Shown here piece after piece: positions 36,858 through 46,069 of a stretch of DNA of 64,000 nt. Made by a program: the position numbers and the translations under genes. The stretch lies in the NCBI RefSeq assembly GCF_000167195.1, contig NZ_AADV02000002.1, forward strand, positions 212,004 through 276,003. Reading direction: 5' to 3'. Below the pieces are notes generated by a model. It saw nothing but the letters and a program-made list of their open reading frames with translations, was not told where the DNA came from and did not search any database. The DNA is from Crocosphaera watsonii WH 8501. GTDB lineage: Bacteria; Cyanobacteriota; Cyanobacteriia; Cyanobacteriales; Microcystaceae. The number at the start of each line of letters is the position of its first letter. Within the stretch, counting starts at the first letter, position 1.

Positions 36858-36885
36858 GTAGGGGTCAACGGCCGTTGACCCCTAC
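36858..36885. repeat. 28-bp perfect palindrome
   Basis: The half-site GTAGGGGTCAACGG is followed directly by its reverse complement, with no spacer. It lies 37 bp beyond the stop of the minus-strand cyclophilin gene, with no T-run. It may serve as a strong structural terminator or be a dispersed palindromic repeat. Confidence 0.75.
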
Positions 36886-36921
36886 TTTAGGAAACTGGTA
36901 TAAGTATCAAAGAGTTGGGAA

Positions 36922-38073
36922 TTAACTGTTTTGAGGTTCGACTAAATTATCTAACCCATCGATCACTTGTGCGGAGACAATTTGATCTTTTTTGGTCAAC
37001 TCTGCTAATGTTTCTTTACCATCAACTAGATAACCAAAAACAGAATAACGGCCATCCATTAAGTTAAACCCAGGAGGGGTTAATTCACTGTCAAATTTAA
37101 AGAAGAAAAATTGTGATGATCCACCGTTGGGATCTAAACTAGGACGGGCTAAGGCAACGGCCCCATAAGCATTAAAAGGAAGAACTAAATCTGGTAAATA
37201 AATACCCACCTCTTCAAGAGTTGCGCCATAAATGGGTGTTTCATCCCCTTTAACCAAAATTTCCATGGGAATAGCACGATATTCTCCTGTATCTGGGTCA
37301 ATAAACCCTTCTTCTTGCCCTTTTGGATCACCGCTTTGGATGGCAAAACCATCTTCTGAGTCAAGAAAAGGTAAACCATCGTAGAAACCTCGTTGCACCA
37401 GATCAACAAAGTTTCCTCCATTAACAGGGGCGTTGTAACCATCAACCACAATGGTGAGATCCCCTTTGGTAGTTTCTAGTTTAACCGTAGCCCGTCCTTT
37501 TAACTGGGGCAAGCTGGCGTATTCTGTGGGAACATCAAAAGGGAAACCTTCCACCATTAAGGCTTCAATATCACCAACATTATTGAGAATAGCCCTTCTT
37601 GTTAGCCATACCTGTTCTGTATCTTTACTTTTTACTGCTTCCTGCAGTTTGCTGATCTCTGTTTTAACATTTTCTAAGAGTTTTTCTGCTTGGGGTTGGC
37701 GATCGCTAGGAACCCCGTCGATAATTTTATCGCTGCGTATGGTGAGAACAAAAGAGGCTCTTTTGACATCTTTCGCGATGGGAGGCCAACGTTTTCCCCT
37801 CAGATGATTAGAAATATCTTCGATGGCATCTTGAACTTTGCGAATGGGTTCGTTTTCAATAGGTAAGGCGTACCTTAAAATAGCTTCGGGGCTAGTAATG
37901 GCGTTTCCTTGAGCAAGAGCCGCAACCAACACTGAATTTGTACCTAATTGGTTCCAGGTTGCCCCAGATAAACCAATAGATAGGGTCACTACCATCATAG
38001 CGACTATGGTTTTTTTGCACCAATGTTTCCATGTGGATAGGACATCAAACCAAAAACTTTGTTTTAATTTCAT
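36922..38073 (-). CDS. CYP38-like peptidyl-prolyl isomerase (thylakoid/lumen)
   Basis: 383 residues from ATG 38073 (a TTG one codon earlier is also open). The basic N-terminus with a hydrophobic segment (TIVAMMVVTLSIGLSGA) is a signal or anchor for export to the lumen or periplasm. A helical region (about 60-190: DAIEDISNHLRGKRWPPIAKD...) is followed by a cyclophilin domain (RATVKLETTKGDLTIVVDGYNAPVNGGNFVDLVQRGFYDGL...GGSSQFFFFKF). This domain order is that of plant CYP38 and its cyanobacterial counterparts, which assist photosystem II assembly. Intact. Confidence 0.9.
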   Translation of the reverse strand: MKLKQSFWFDVLSTWKHWCKKTIVAMMVVTLSIGLSGATWNQLGTNSVLVAALAQGNAITSPEAILRYALPIENEPIRKVQDAIEDISNHLRGKRWPPIAKDVKRASFVLTIRSDKIIDGVPSDRQPQAEKLLENVKTEISKLQEAVKSKDTEQVWLTRRAILNNVGDIEALMVEGFPFDVPTEYASLPQLKGRATVKLETTKGDLTIVVDGYNAPVNGGNFVDLVQRGFYDGLPFLDSEDGFAIQSGDPKGQEEGFIDPDTGEYRAIPMEILVKGDETPIYGATLEEVGIYLPDLVLPFNAYGAVALARPSLDPNGGSSQFFFFKFDSELTPPGFNLMDGRYSVFGYLVDGKETLAELTKKDQIVSAQVIDGLDNLVEPQNS

Positions 38074-38230
38074 CAACTTTTAAGGATTACCATGAATGAG
38101 CATTTTCATTATTTTTATTTACCATAATTTGAGGTCTAATTGATACCCCCTTGTGTATGAAGTCTTGAGAATAATTATTATTTATGTTTACAATAAAAGA
38201 ATATTGATTCATTTTCTAGGAATTTTAACA

Positions 38231-38647
38231 ATGGCAAGGGGTCTTTTTTGGTTATCGTTATTAGTGGTCTTTTTTATCTTAGCTTGGAGTGGTTGGAATG
38301 AATATCAAAAGTTAGAAGCTTATCGGGTATGGGCAGAAGATTTTGAGCAAGCTAAATATGATATTTATGCCATCATTGGTGTTAAAGGTAAAGAAATTAC
38401 TTGGGGAAAACCAGGCCGATCTATTCCTGATGTTTTACCTAAACTTTTGTTAAATGATGTTGACAAAATGGAATTATTAGTTAACGACCAATCTGTTGAT
38501 TTAGCCAATTTACCCAGAAAGGGAAAACCTGTAATTCAGTTTAGTTTTATCGAAAAGAATAAACCGGTAGTTAAAATTCCCTTTACTGAGATTGATTTAG
38601 CAGCTAAATGGTTAACTTATTTAGATAATCTTAGAAAAAATATTTAA
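38231..38647 (+). CDS. small membrane-anchored protein
   Basis: The ATG at 38231 gives 138 residues starting MARGLFWLSLLVVFFILAWS, a single N-terminal membrane helix with a short cytosolic head. A further 26 in-frame codons upstream are AT-rich and hydrophobic without a start signal. The soluble part (EAYRVWAEDFEQAKYDIYAI...) has no recognised motif. Divergent from the cyclophilin gene. Function unknown. Confidence 0.7.
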   Translation: MARGLFWLSLLVVFFILAWSGWNEYQKLEAYRVWAEDFEQAKYDIYAIIGVKGKEITWGKPGRSIPDVLPKLLLNDVDKMELLVNDQSVDLANLPRKGKPVIQFSFIEKNKPVVKIPFTEIDLAAKWLTYLDNLRKNI

Positions 38648-38726
38648 TCATTTCAACTGTAATTAATAATAATTATAGGACTATTTTTAGTAAGTTGTTT
38701 AGGGTTAGTTTCTCGTCGGAAAGAAC

Positions 38727-38762
38727 AATAAAAAACTGTGGCCAAATTGGTTAATTTGGCCA
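38727..38762 (-). terminator. terminator of NDH-2 gene
   Basis: TGGCCAAATT and AATTTGGCCA form a perfect 10-bp stem with a four-base loop. On the minus strand it is followed by CAG and six T. It lies 67 bp past the stop of the gene at 38830-40200. Confidence 0.8.
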
Positions 38763-38829
38763 ATATATACAATGAAAAAGATTTTCAATCGATCTAGAGA
38801 CAGTTAGAATCTATGCTTTTGAAAAACTG

Positions 38830-40200
38830 TTACAGGGAAATAGATGTTTCGGTCGGGTTTAATGTAGCCTCATAGATGATGGTTTCGTGATCATCTTCGA
38901 GTTTAATTTCAGGGTCTTTACCAGGAGTAGTAATAAGACGAGCCCCTTTGCTGTCGGTAAAATAACTCCACGCCCACTGAATCATAACAATCAATTTATT
39001 GTCAAATTCCAAGAGGTAGAAAACATGGATAAATAACCAGACAAACCAAGCCAAGAAACCGGATAATTTTAACCACCCCATATCTACCACTGCTTGGTGT
39101 TTACCAATAACCGCTAAGTTACCCCAGTCTGTATATTTAAAGGGTTTTAGGGGACGGTTTTGGATGCCATTACGAATAAAACGAGCAACATAAAACCCTT
39201 CTTGCATGGCAACTGGGGCAATACCAGGTAAAATACCTCCTTCTCCATCGGGATAATGGGCTAAGTCGCCAACGACAAAGATATTTTTGTATTTAGCTAA
39301 ATGAAAATCAGGTTCTACTATAACTCGTCCGGCTTGATCCAGTTGCGCGTCGGCACATTCGGCTAACATATTAGCAATAGGAGAGGCTTTCATACCAGCA
39401 GTCCAAAGAACAGTCCTGGTGCGAATTTGTTCTAACTTATCCCCGTCACGATAAGTTACTAACTGACCCCTAATATCGTCCACTCTCACCCCAGTTTTCA
39501 CGGTAACACCCAATTTTTCTAGGGATTTTCGGGCTTTTAGGGAGAGATGGGGAGGATAGACGGGTAAGATGTGTTCACGGCTCTGTAAAAGGATAATTTC
39601 AGCTTCTGAGGTATCAATATTCCGAAAATCCTCTTTTAAGGTTCCGTGGGCCAGTTCTGCTAAAGCTCCAGCTAATTCAACACCGGCTGGCCCTCCTCCC
39701 ACTAAAACAAAGGTTAACCAGTCTTTCCTTCGTTCCGGGTTGGGTTCTTTTTCGGCCGATTCAAAGGCAATAAAGACCTTTCTGCGAATTTCTAGGGCGT
39801 TTTCGATAGTTTTTAGTCCAGGGGCGTTCTTTTCCCAGTCATTGCCAAAATATTGATGGGTGACTCCTGTGGCGAGAATGAGGGAGTCATATTTAACGTC
39901 TCGATAACGAAGTTTAACGGTTTGTTGTTCTGGGTCAATTTCGGTAACTTCTCCCATTAAAACTTCTGTATTTTTATTTTTACTCAATAAAGCTCGTAAG
40001 GGGGAAGAAATGTCTGCCGGGGATAAACCGCCTGTAGCGACTTGATAGAGTAAGGGTTGAAAAACGTGAAAGTTTCGTTTATCAATTAAAGTAACTTTAA
40101 CAGGGGCTTTGGCTAGTTTTTGTGCTGCATATAGACCACCAAAACCACCGCCTACAATGACGACGTGATGAAGATTTGAGGAATCAGATTGAGCAACCAT
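38830..40200 (-). CDS. type II NAD(P)H dehydrogenase (NDH-2)
   Basis: Single-subunit flavoprotein passing electrons from NAD(P)H to quinone without proton pumping. Among its 456 residues are an FAD-binding GGGFGGLYAAQKL near residue 17, a second Rossmann fold FVLVGGGPAGVELAGALAELA near 165, NIFVVGDLAHYPDG, and the C-terminal hydrophobic patch (LAWFVWLFIHVFYLLEF) that gives membrane attachment. This is the NdbA/B/C type; I cannot say which. The ATG at 40200 is followed by a flexible 12-residue lead. Intact. Confidence 0.92.
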   Translation of the reverse strand: MVAQSDSSNLHHVVIVGGGFGGLYAAQKLAKAPVKVTLIDKRNFHVFQPLLYQVATGGLSPADISSPLRALLSKNKNTEVLMGEVTEIDPEQQTVKLRYRDVKYDSLILATGVTHQYFGNDWEKNAPGLKTIENALEIRRKVFIAFESAEKEPNPERRKDWLTFVLVGGGPAGVELAGALAELAHGTLKEDFRNIDTSEAEIILLQSREHILPVYPPHLSLKARKSLEKLGVTVKTGVRVDDIRGQLVTYRDGDKLEQIRTRTVLWTAGMKASPIANMLAECADAQLDQAGRVIVEPDFHLAKYKNIFVVGDLAHYPDGEGGILPGIAPVAMQEGFYVARFIRNGIQNRPLKPFKYTDWGNLAVIGKHQAVVDMGWLKLSGFLAWFVWLFIHVFYLLEFDNKLIVMIQWAWSYFTDSKGARLITTPGKDPEIKLEDDHETIIYEATLNPTETSISL

Positions 40201-40339
40201 ATAGTTTTTTTCTCCTTACTTTAACCACTGGGATTCTTGAGACTTTCACAACAGAAAAAGTACGAGTCTCCGACTAGATTTACAAGTTTAAAACACTAAG
40301 CAATACACTCACTTTTTAGTCTATGGTAATTGTGAAACC

Positions 40340-40600
40340 TCAGTTTGTTAGATTTGTTACAAAATCCTGCATTTTCTTTTCTAAATGTTGGTTAAGAAAT
40401 CCTCGATTGATCTTAACCTTTCCATTCTCTTTATGAACAATAAACGCAATATTTTCTTTATCTGGAAATTTAATTAAGGCTTTTTCTTCCTTGGGGAAGC
40501 TTCTAGCAGCAATAGCAACACTATAGGTAATGAGATAAGAAGATACCAACTGCTTGTTATTCCAGAGAGCAGCAGGGTTTATTCCCTCTATTTTGGCCAT
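40340..40600 (-). CDS. conserved small protein of unknown function
   Basis: 86 residues, MAKIEGINPAALWNNKQLVS..., ending NRGFLNQHLEKKMQDFVTNL. It has the pattern of a small alpha/beta soluble protein; no known motif. It may be the downstream member of a pair with the 29-residue frame immediately upstream (40604-40693), with only a few bases between them. Could be a fragment of a larger locus. Confidence 0.5.
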   Translation of the reverse strand: MAKIEGINPAALWNNKQLVSSYLITYSVAIAARSFPKEEKALIKFPDKENIAFIVHKENGKVKINRGFLNQHLEKKMQDFVTNLTN

Positions 40601-40603
40601 AAA

Positions 40604-40693
40604 CTAGATTTGTTTACGATTAGGATAGTGTTCTGCACCTATTTCAATAATTCTCATAGCTTGACCAAGGTTATCTATAATCTCTTCTAACAT
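40604..40693 (-). CDS. very small ORF, possible remnant
   Basis: ATG 40693 to TAG 40604-40606 encodes MLEEIIDNLGQAMRIIEIGA and nine more residues. It stops three bases before the next gene's ATG. The amphipathic content looks like protein, but at 29 residues it is more likely the tail of a broken gene than a complete one. Confidence 0.3.
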   Translation of the reverse strand: MLEEIIDNLGQAMRIIEIGAEHYPNRKQI

Positions 40694-41086
40694 TAGAGGG
40701 ATCAATAAATCAAGCTATAAAAAATATATGAATCTGATATGAGACTCATATTTATTATTTTTAAGAAACTTAAAAATTAATTAAAAGGTGAGAAGAGATA
40801 CAGATATGCTTGACAAATTTAGATATTAATCTATTAGTAGAGTTCCTAAGAAAATTATCCTATAAGTTATGACAGTTTGTCAAAGATTAAGGATTGATTA
40901 GAATTCGCTGAAGAACAGATTTGTAGTTAATAGGTGATTACTAGGGAAAAAAGCAATTTTCAGCCTAAAAATTCTCGATTTTACAGGCTCAAGCATGGAC
41001 ATAAACTTGATGGTTAGAGGGATGTCCTAAAACAGAAAAATACAATCAATGTATTACTCAAGAAATACTCACAGCAAAAGACGATT
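40694..41086. promoter_or_regulatory. upstream region of DUF2231-cta operon
   Basis: About 390 bp without a gene between the small minus-strand ORFs and the oxidase operon. It contains the dyad ATATGA-GAC-TCATAT (40737-40751) followed by a T-rich stretch. It probably holds the operon promoter, but no convincing -35/-10 pair can be assigned by eye. Confidence 0.35.
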
Positions 41087-41587
41087 ATGTTTAATTATCT
41101 ACCCCCATTAAACGATCATAATTTACCTTATCCCGATACCCTACATCCCATTGTGGTTCATTTCGTGATTGCAATGGTGTTATTTGCCTTTTTATGCGAT
41201 GTTATCGGTTATTTCACCCGTAACTCACGGTTATACGAAGTTAGTTGGTGGAATATGTTGATCGCAACTGTTTCCATTTTCGTGGCCATTATTTTTGGTC
41301 AATATGAGGCAGGTTTAGCACAACCCTATGAAGTTGTCCAACCGATCTTAAATCTCCATACCCTGATTGGTTGGTCATTGTCGGGCATTATTGCCGGGAT
41401 AACGGGATGGCGTTACGTTATTCGTTCGAGAGATCCCGAAAAACTCCCTATCCCATACTTAGGCTTAGGTTTAGTCTTGGTAGCTGTTGTGGGAATGCAG
41501 GTGTATCTGGGTGATGAGTTGGTATGGGTGTATGGACTGCATACCGTTCCTGTTGTAGAAGCTATTAAGGAGGGAATCTTACAATAA
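41087..41587 (+). CDS. DUF2231 membrane protein (oxidase-associated)
   Basis: 166 residues with four predicted membrane helices (IVVHFVIAMVLFAFLCDVIGY, MLIATVSIFVAIIFGQYEAG, LHTLIGWSLSGIIAGITGW, IPYLGLGLVLVAVVGMQVYLG). The HPIVVHF motif with conserved His residues is the DUF2231 hallmark. First gene of the ARTO operon; its stop overlaps the next start (TAATG). His residues in the helices suggest a possible heme- or metal-related role. Function unproven. Confidence 0.85.
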   Translation: MFNYLPPLNDHNLPYPDTLHPIVVHFVIAMVLFAFLCDVIGYFTRNSRLYEVSWWNMLIATVSIFVAIIFGQYEAGLAQPYEVVQPILNLHTLIGWSLSGIIAGITGWRYVIRSRDPEKLPIPYLGLGLVLVAVVGMQVYLGDELVWVYGLHTVPVVEAIKEGILQ

Positions 41588-42243
41588 TGGACTATAACGC
41601 TATTGATACTTTAAATGCTAATCTCGGTCCCAATGGACTGCCCTATAGTATTCCTATTCATCCTAATCTGGTCCATTTAACTTTGGGTTTGTTCATCATT
41701 GCCGTTATCTTTGATATGTTAGGGGCGATGTATGGCTTAGAAAAACCCTTCTTGAAAATTCTGGCTATTCCTGCCATTCGCAGCAACTTTTTTGATGTGG
41801 GTTGGTACAACATCCTAGCTGCTTCTATTATCACGGTTTTTACCGTTGCTGCTGGGTTTTATGAGATGATGCTGGCTAACCCTATTACTGATGTCAAAAG
41901 TGCTTGGGGAATGGATGCTATGTCAACCATGTTATGGCATGGTGTCGGTGGTGTTTTCCTGTTAGCGTTTATGGTGGGAATGACCATCTGGCGAGGGTTT
42001 CAACGGTTTATTTGGCGTAAAGAAAGAACCATCCAAGTGCAATGGAGTTATCTCGGGGTGGGGATGTTTATGTTATTTTTGCTGTTTCTTCATGGAACAT
42101 TGGGGGCCCAAATAGCGGCCGAGTTTGGAGTCCATAATACAGCAGATCAACTGTTACACGCCGGCAGACAAACCGAGTTATGGCAGCCCGAAGGGCTTAA
42201 TGTTGGGCTGAATAATGTGAAACCCTTACAGGATAATACTTGA
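41587..42243 (+). CDS. DUF2231 membrane protein (oxidase-associated), second copy
   Basis: 218 residues, four helices, with IPIHPNLVHLTLGLFIIAVI (His motif), YNILAASIITVFTVAAGFYEM, TMLWHGVGGVFLLAFMV and YLGVGMFMLFLLFLHGTLGA. It shares the pattern of the preceding protein, so the two arose by duplication. Start overlaps the previous stop by one base; the gap to ctaC is 30 bp. It probably works with the terminal oxidase. Confidence 0.85.
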   Translation: MDYNAIDTLNANLGPNGLPYSIPIHPNLVHLTLGLFIIAVIFDMLGAMYGLEKPFLKILAIPAIRSNFFDVGWYNILAASIITVFTVAAGFYEMMLANPITDVKSAWGMDAMSTMLWHGVGGVFLLAFMVGMTIWRGFQRFIWRKERTIQVQWSYLGVGMFMLFLLFLHGTLGAQIAAEFGVHNTADQLLHAGRQTELWQPEGLNVGLNNVKPLQDNT

Positions 42244-42273
42244 TCCGTTCTATCGTTGCTACTTACATTAATC

Positions 42274-43182
42274 ATGAGACCTCGTAATATTCTATTTATC
42301 GTCGCTTATGCGATCGCTTTAGCAGGGATCAGTCTCTGGATGGGACAACTATCCTATTCCTGGTTTCCTCCCCAAGCATCAGCAGAGTCCCTGTTAATTG
42401 ACAAATTATTTGCTTTTTTGGTGACAATAGGTAGCTTTATCTTTTTGGGTATCACAGGAGTTATCATCTATGCTGTGGTGTTTCAGAGGGCGGCTAAATA
42501 TGACTTTAGTGATGGGCCTCATATCGAAGGAAATGTCACTCTAGAAGTAGTTTGGACTGCTATTCCTATCCTGTTGGTGTTTTGGTTAGCTGGTTATAGT
42601 TACTATATCTATCAGCAAATGTCTATTCGTGGCCCCATGGAAATGATGCACTTATCTATGGGACATGGTGACACCCCGGCGGTTGTGCAAGAGTTACCCA
42701 CAGAAGAAATAGAAGTTATTTCCAAACAATGGGCCTGGGTGTTTCGTTATCCAGAAAGTCATGTCACCAGTACCGAGTTACATCTTCCTGCTAACCATCG
42801 CATTAAGTTAGCTTTAACCTCAGAAGATGTCTTGCATGGTTTATATATTCCAGCATTTCGGTTAAAACAGGATATTGTCCCCAACAAAACCGTTAATTTT
42901 GAGTTTACTCCCATTAAAGAAGGAACCTATCGTTTACGGGACTCACAGTTTAGTGGAACTTATTTTGCCACCATGCAGGCCAATGTAGTGGTAGAGTCCC
43001 CCGAAGAGTACCAAACTTGGTTAGCTGAAGCGAAGAAACGTAAACCTTCCCCGAGTTATAACCAGGCCGCGGAGGAATATTCCCAAGAAAAAAGACAAAC
43101 CTTTAAAAGAGGTTGGCCAACTATCATCCCTGCTAAACCTCCCGTGGTTAACTATAGCAGTTTTTCTAACAATAACGTTTAG
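42274..43182 (+). CDS. ctaC: alternative terminal oxidase subunit II (CtaC), CuA site absent
   Basis: 302 residues from ATG 42274; a TTG 18 bases earlier would add six residues. Two N-terminal helices precede a cupredoxin domain. The usual CuA ligands (Cys-x3-Cys-x3-His-x2-Met) are replaced: the corresponding stretch reads LRDSQFSGTYFATMQANVVV with no Cys and no His. The protein therefore cannot bind CuA and should not take electrons from cytochrome c or plastocyanin. This matches the ARTO/quinol-oxidase type known in cyanobacteria. Followed by ctaD and ctaE. Confidence 0.9.
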   Translation: MRPRNILFIVAYAIALAGISLWMGQLSYSWFPPQASAESLLIDKLFAFLVTIGSFIFLGITGVIIYAVVFQRAAKYDFSDGPHIEGNVTLEVVWTAIPILLVFWLAGYSYYIYQQMSIRGPMEMMHLSMGHGDTPAVVQELPTEEIEVISKQWAWVFRYPESHVTSTELHLPANHRIKLALTSEDVLHGLYIPAFRLKQDIVPNKTVNFEFTPIKEGTYRLRDSQFSGTYFATMQANVVVESPEEYQTWLAEAKKRKPSPSYNQAAEEYSQEKRQTFKRGWPTIIPAKPPVVNYSSFSNNNV

Positions 43183-43410
43183 AAAAAGAAGAGGAGACAC
43201 TTAGAGAATTGATTTCACCATTATTTCAATAATGGACAATGGACAATGAATAATGGATAATTAACTCTCCGGTTAAGGGAAGAGCATGGGAATAAATTAA
43301 CGCTTTTTATCCTTGAAAAGAGATGTTTCCGAATTAATTAATTATCAATTGTCAATTATGCAAACTTTCAATTCTCAATTTTTGATTGTCCCTATTTTGA
43401 ACCAATAAAT

Positions 43411-45093
43411 ATGACAGATACTCAAGTCAAAACAACAACTATTATTACAGAAAGCTATCAAGACCTATCGGCCAGAGACTGGAAACGATATTTTAGCTTT
43501 AGTACCGATCACAAAGTCATTGGTATTCAATACTTAGTGACTTCTTTTATCTTCTTTCTTGTCGGTGGTATCTTTGCTATGGTCATCAGGGGAGAACTTA
43601 TTACCCCAGAAGCAGACTTAGTAGATAGAACCTTTTATAACGGAATGTTCACTATGCACGGCACAATAATGCTGTTTTTGTGGACTTTCCCCTCATTAGT
43701 TGGCTTGGCTAACTATTTAGTTCCCATTATGATCGGGGCTAAAGATATGGCCTTCCCTCGCCTCAACGCTGCCGCCTTTTGGATGGTTCCAGTGGTGGGT
43801 ATTTTTATGATAGCCAGCTTTTTTGTACCCAGTGGTTCGGCCCAGTCTGGTTGGTGGTCCTATCCCCCTGTCAGTGTACAAAACCCCACTGGCCAACTGA
43901 TAACAGGGCAACTCCTCTGGCTTTTAGCGGTGGCTATTTCTGGGGTATCTTCGATTATGGGTGCGGTTAATTTTGTCACCACCGTAGTGAAAATGCGGGC
44001 CCCAGGTATGACCTTTTTTCGGATGCCAATTTTTGTTTGGGCGGTTTTTAGCGCGCAAATCATTCAATTATTTGGTCTTCCTGCGTTAACTGCTGGTGCA
44101 GTTATGTTATTGTTTGATGTAACCGTGGGAACCAGTTTTTTTGACCCCTCCCAAGGAGGAAACCCCATCTTATTTCAACACTTTTTTTGGTTCTATTCCC
44201 ACCCTGCGGTTTATGTGATTATTCTGCCCATCTTTGGCATTTTCTCAGAAATATTTCCAGTTTATTCCCGTAAGCCTCTGTTTGGTTACAAAATAGTTGC
44301 TATCTCCTCTTTACTTATTGCAGGAGTCAGTGGTTTAGTCTGGGTACACCATATGTATACCAGCGAAACATCTGGCTGGATGAGGATGATTTTTATGTTA
44401 TCTACCATGTGTGTCTCCGTTCCTACTGGTATTAAGGTCTTTGCTTGGGTGGGTACAATGTGGGGAGGCAAGTTACGTCTCAATACCCCTATGTTATTTG
44501 CAATGGGTGCATTGATCATGTTTATTTTTGCCGGGGTAACAGGGATTATGTTATCTGCGGTTCCTGTGGATATTCATGTCAATAATACCTATTTTGTGGT
44601 GGGCCATTTCCATTATGTGTTATACGGAACTGTAACTATGGGAATGTATGCCGCTATTTATCATTGGTTCCCCAAAATGACGGGAAGGATGTATTACGAA
44701 AGTTGGGGTCAAGTGCATTTCTGGTTAGCTTTTATTGGCACTAACTTAAACTTTTTACCGATGCACCCTTTAGGTTTACAAGGAATGTTGCGCCGGGTGG
44801 CTTCTTATGACCCAGAATACGCTTTTTGGAATGTTATCGCCAGTTTAGGGGGATTTTTCCTGGGAATGTCTACTTTACCCTTCATCTTCAATATTATGAG
44901 TTCTTGGATACAAGGGCCCATCGCACCGAGTAACCCTTGGCGGGCCATTGGTTTAGAGTGGCTTATTTCTTCTCCTCCTCCCGTAGAAAACTTTGAAGAC
45001 ACTCCTATCGTTGTTTCTGAACCCTACGCTTATGGGAAGTCAGAACCCTTGGTAAGCAACCTCGAAGGAGTATTAGGGCATCACGAGAAGTAA
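43411..45093 (+). CDS. ctaD: terminal oxidase subunit I (CtaD), A2 type
   Basis: 560 residues, twelve or so membrane helices. Heme and CuB ligands are present: MFTMHGTIMLFLW (low-spin heme His), FWFYSHPAVYVIILPIFGIF (CuB His and the active-site Tyr), LVWVHHMYTS (two CuB His), and VVGHFHYVLYGTV (heme His pair). The helix VI motif is YSHPAVY rather than GHPEVY, so it belongs to the A2 subgroup, which lacks the helix VI Glu of the D-channel. It reduces oxygen in the plasma or thylakoid membrane. About 230 bp of spacer with short repeats separate it from ctaC. Confidence 0.95.
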   Translation: MTDTQVKTTTIITESYQDLSARDWKRYFSFSTDHKVIGIQYLVTSFIFFLVGGIFAMVIRGELITPEADLVDRTFYNGMFTMHGTIMLFLWTFPSLVGLANYLVPIMIGAKDMAFPRLNAAAFWMVPVVGIFMIASFFVPSGSAQSGWWSYPPVSVQNPTGQLITGQLLWLLAVAISGVSSIMGAVNFVTTVVKMRAPGMTFFRMPIFVWAVFSAQIIQLFGLPALTAGAVMLLFDVTVGTSFFDPSQGGNPILFQHFFWFYSHPAVYVIILPIFGIFSEIFPVYSRKPLFGYKIVAISSLLIAGVSGLVWVHHMYTSETSGWMRMIFMLSTMCVSVPTGIKVFAWVGTMWGGKLRLNTPMLFAMGALIMFIFAGVTGIMLSAVPVDIHVNNTYFVVGHFHYVLYGTVTMGMYAAIYHWFPKMTGRMYYESWGQVHFWLAFIGTNLNFLPMHPLGLQGMLRRVASYDPEYAFWNVIASLGGFFLGMSTLPFIFNIMSSWIQGPIAPSNPWRAIGLEWLISSPPPVENFEDTPIVVSEPYAYGKSEPLVSNLEGVLGHHEK

Positions 45094-45108
45094 ATATTAG
45101 GAAGGGTG

Positions 45109-45206
45109 GGGAGTGTGGGAAGTGTGGGAAGTGTGGGAAGGGTGGGAAAATTTTTGACTTTCACATCCTAACTCCTAACTCCTAACTCCTAACTCCTAAC
45201 TCCTAA
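45109..45206. repeat. short tandem repeats between ctaD and ctaE
   Basis: Two neighbouring arrays: AAGTGTGGG-type units (45109-45150) and six or so copies of the heptamer CTAACTC (45167-45206). Such heptamer (STRR-type) arrays are typical of cyanobacterial intergenic DNA. Related TAATGGA units occur at 43231-43260 and 45853-45876. Confidence 0.8.
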
Positions 45207-45235
45207 ATTGTTAGCTCATTAACCTTTTGGAAACA

Positions 45236-45847
45236 ATGACAATGGATAGTTCAATTTCATCGCAACATTTACACCACGAACACGCACAGGAACACGAACA
45301 CGATGAACAAGGCAATAGTCTTTTCGGTTTTATTGTCTTTCTTCTCTCAGAAAGTATCATTTTCTTGAGCTTTTTTGTTGGTTATATTGTCTATAAAACT
45401 ACTACCATTGACTGGCTACCTGCTGGTGTAAGTGGTCTAGAAGTTAGAGAACCATTGATTAATACGGTGGTGTTAGTTTCTAGTAGTTTTGTTATTTATA
45501 TTGCTGAACAATTCTTAGAGAAAAACAAATTGTGGGGCTTTAGAATATTTCTTTTCTTAACAATAGCTATGGGAATTTATTTCTTATCTGGACAAGCTAT
45601 TGAATGGAATGGTCTGGAATTTGGTTTTACTTCTGGTGTCTTTGGAGGAATGTTTTATCTATTAACAGGATTTCATGGTTTGCACGTTTTAACTGGTGTT
45701 TTATTACAAGTTATTATGTTAGGACGTTCTTTCATTCCTGGTAATTATGATAACGGTCATTTTGGTATAATGGCAACCTCATTATTTTGGCACTTTGTTG
45801 ATGTTATTTGGATTATTTTATTTGTATTACTTTATGTCTGGCAATAG
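45236..45847 (+). CDS. ctaE: terminal oxidase subunit III (CtaE)
   Basis: 203 residues from ATG 45236 (GGA five bases upstream; TTG 45227 and ATG 45242 are alternatives). A His/Glu-rich head (HLHHEHAQEHEHDE) precedes five membrane helices, including FLLSESIIFLSFFVGYIVY, FYLLTGFHGLHVLTGVLLQV (the conserved GFHG...H) and FWHFVDVIWIILFVLLYVW. Short five-helix form usual for quinol and ARTO oxidases. Last gene of the operon; the repeat array precedes it. Confidence 0.93.
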   Translation: MTMDSSISSQHLHHEHAQEHEHDEQGNSLFGFIVFLLSESIIFLSFFVGYIVYKTTTIDWLPAGVSGLEVREPLINTVVLVSSSFVIYIAEQFLEKNKLWGFRIFLFLTIAMGIYFLSGQAIEWNGLEFGFTSGVFGGMFYLLTGFHGLHVLTGVLLQVIMLGRSFIPGNYDNGHFGIMATSLFWHFVDVIWIILFVLLYVWQ

Positions 45848-45925
45848 CCTTTAATAATGGATAATGGATAATGGATGATTATCTTTTTTTCACACATCTA
45901 CTAAGGTGTTAGCCAAAATGGTAGG

Positions 45926-45984
45926 GTGGGTAATTACTATAATTGAATTTCTAACAATGGTTAATTAATTGTTGTATTGCCCAC
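45926..45984. repeat. miniature inverted repeat, copy 1
   Basis: GTGGGTAAT (45926-45934) and ATTGCCCAC (45976-45984) enclose about 40 bp. It is similar in size and ends to 51149-51209. It overlaps the alternative start region of the GMC gene. Confidence 0.45.
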
Positions 45985-46069
45985 GGAACCTCAACCTGAA
46001 AAAGTCCTGAAGGACTTACTACGAACTCAGAAAAATAAAGTATTTCATTCAACAAAGGTACAAAAAATT

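Noticed and set aside
45160..45210. Possible CRISPR-like array
   Set aside because: The units are 7-bp direct tandem repeats without spacers, typical of cyanobacterial STRR heptamers. No cas genes are nearby.
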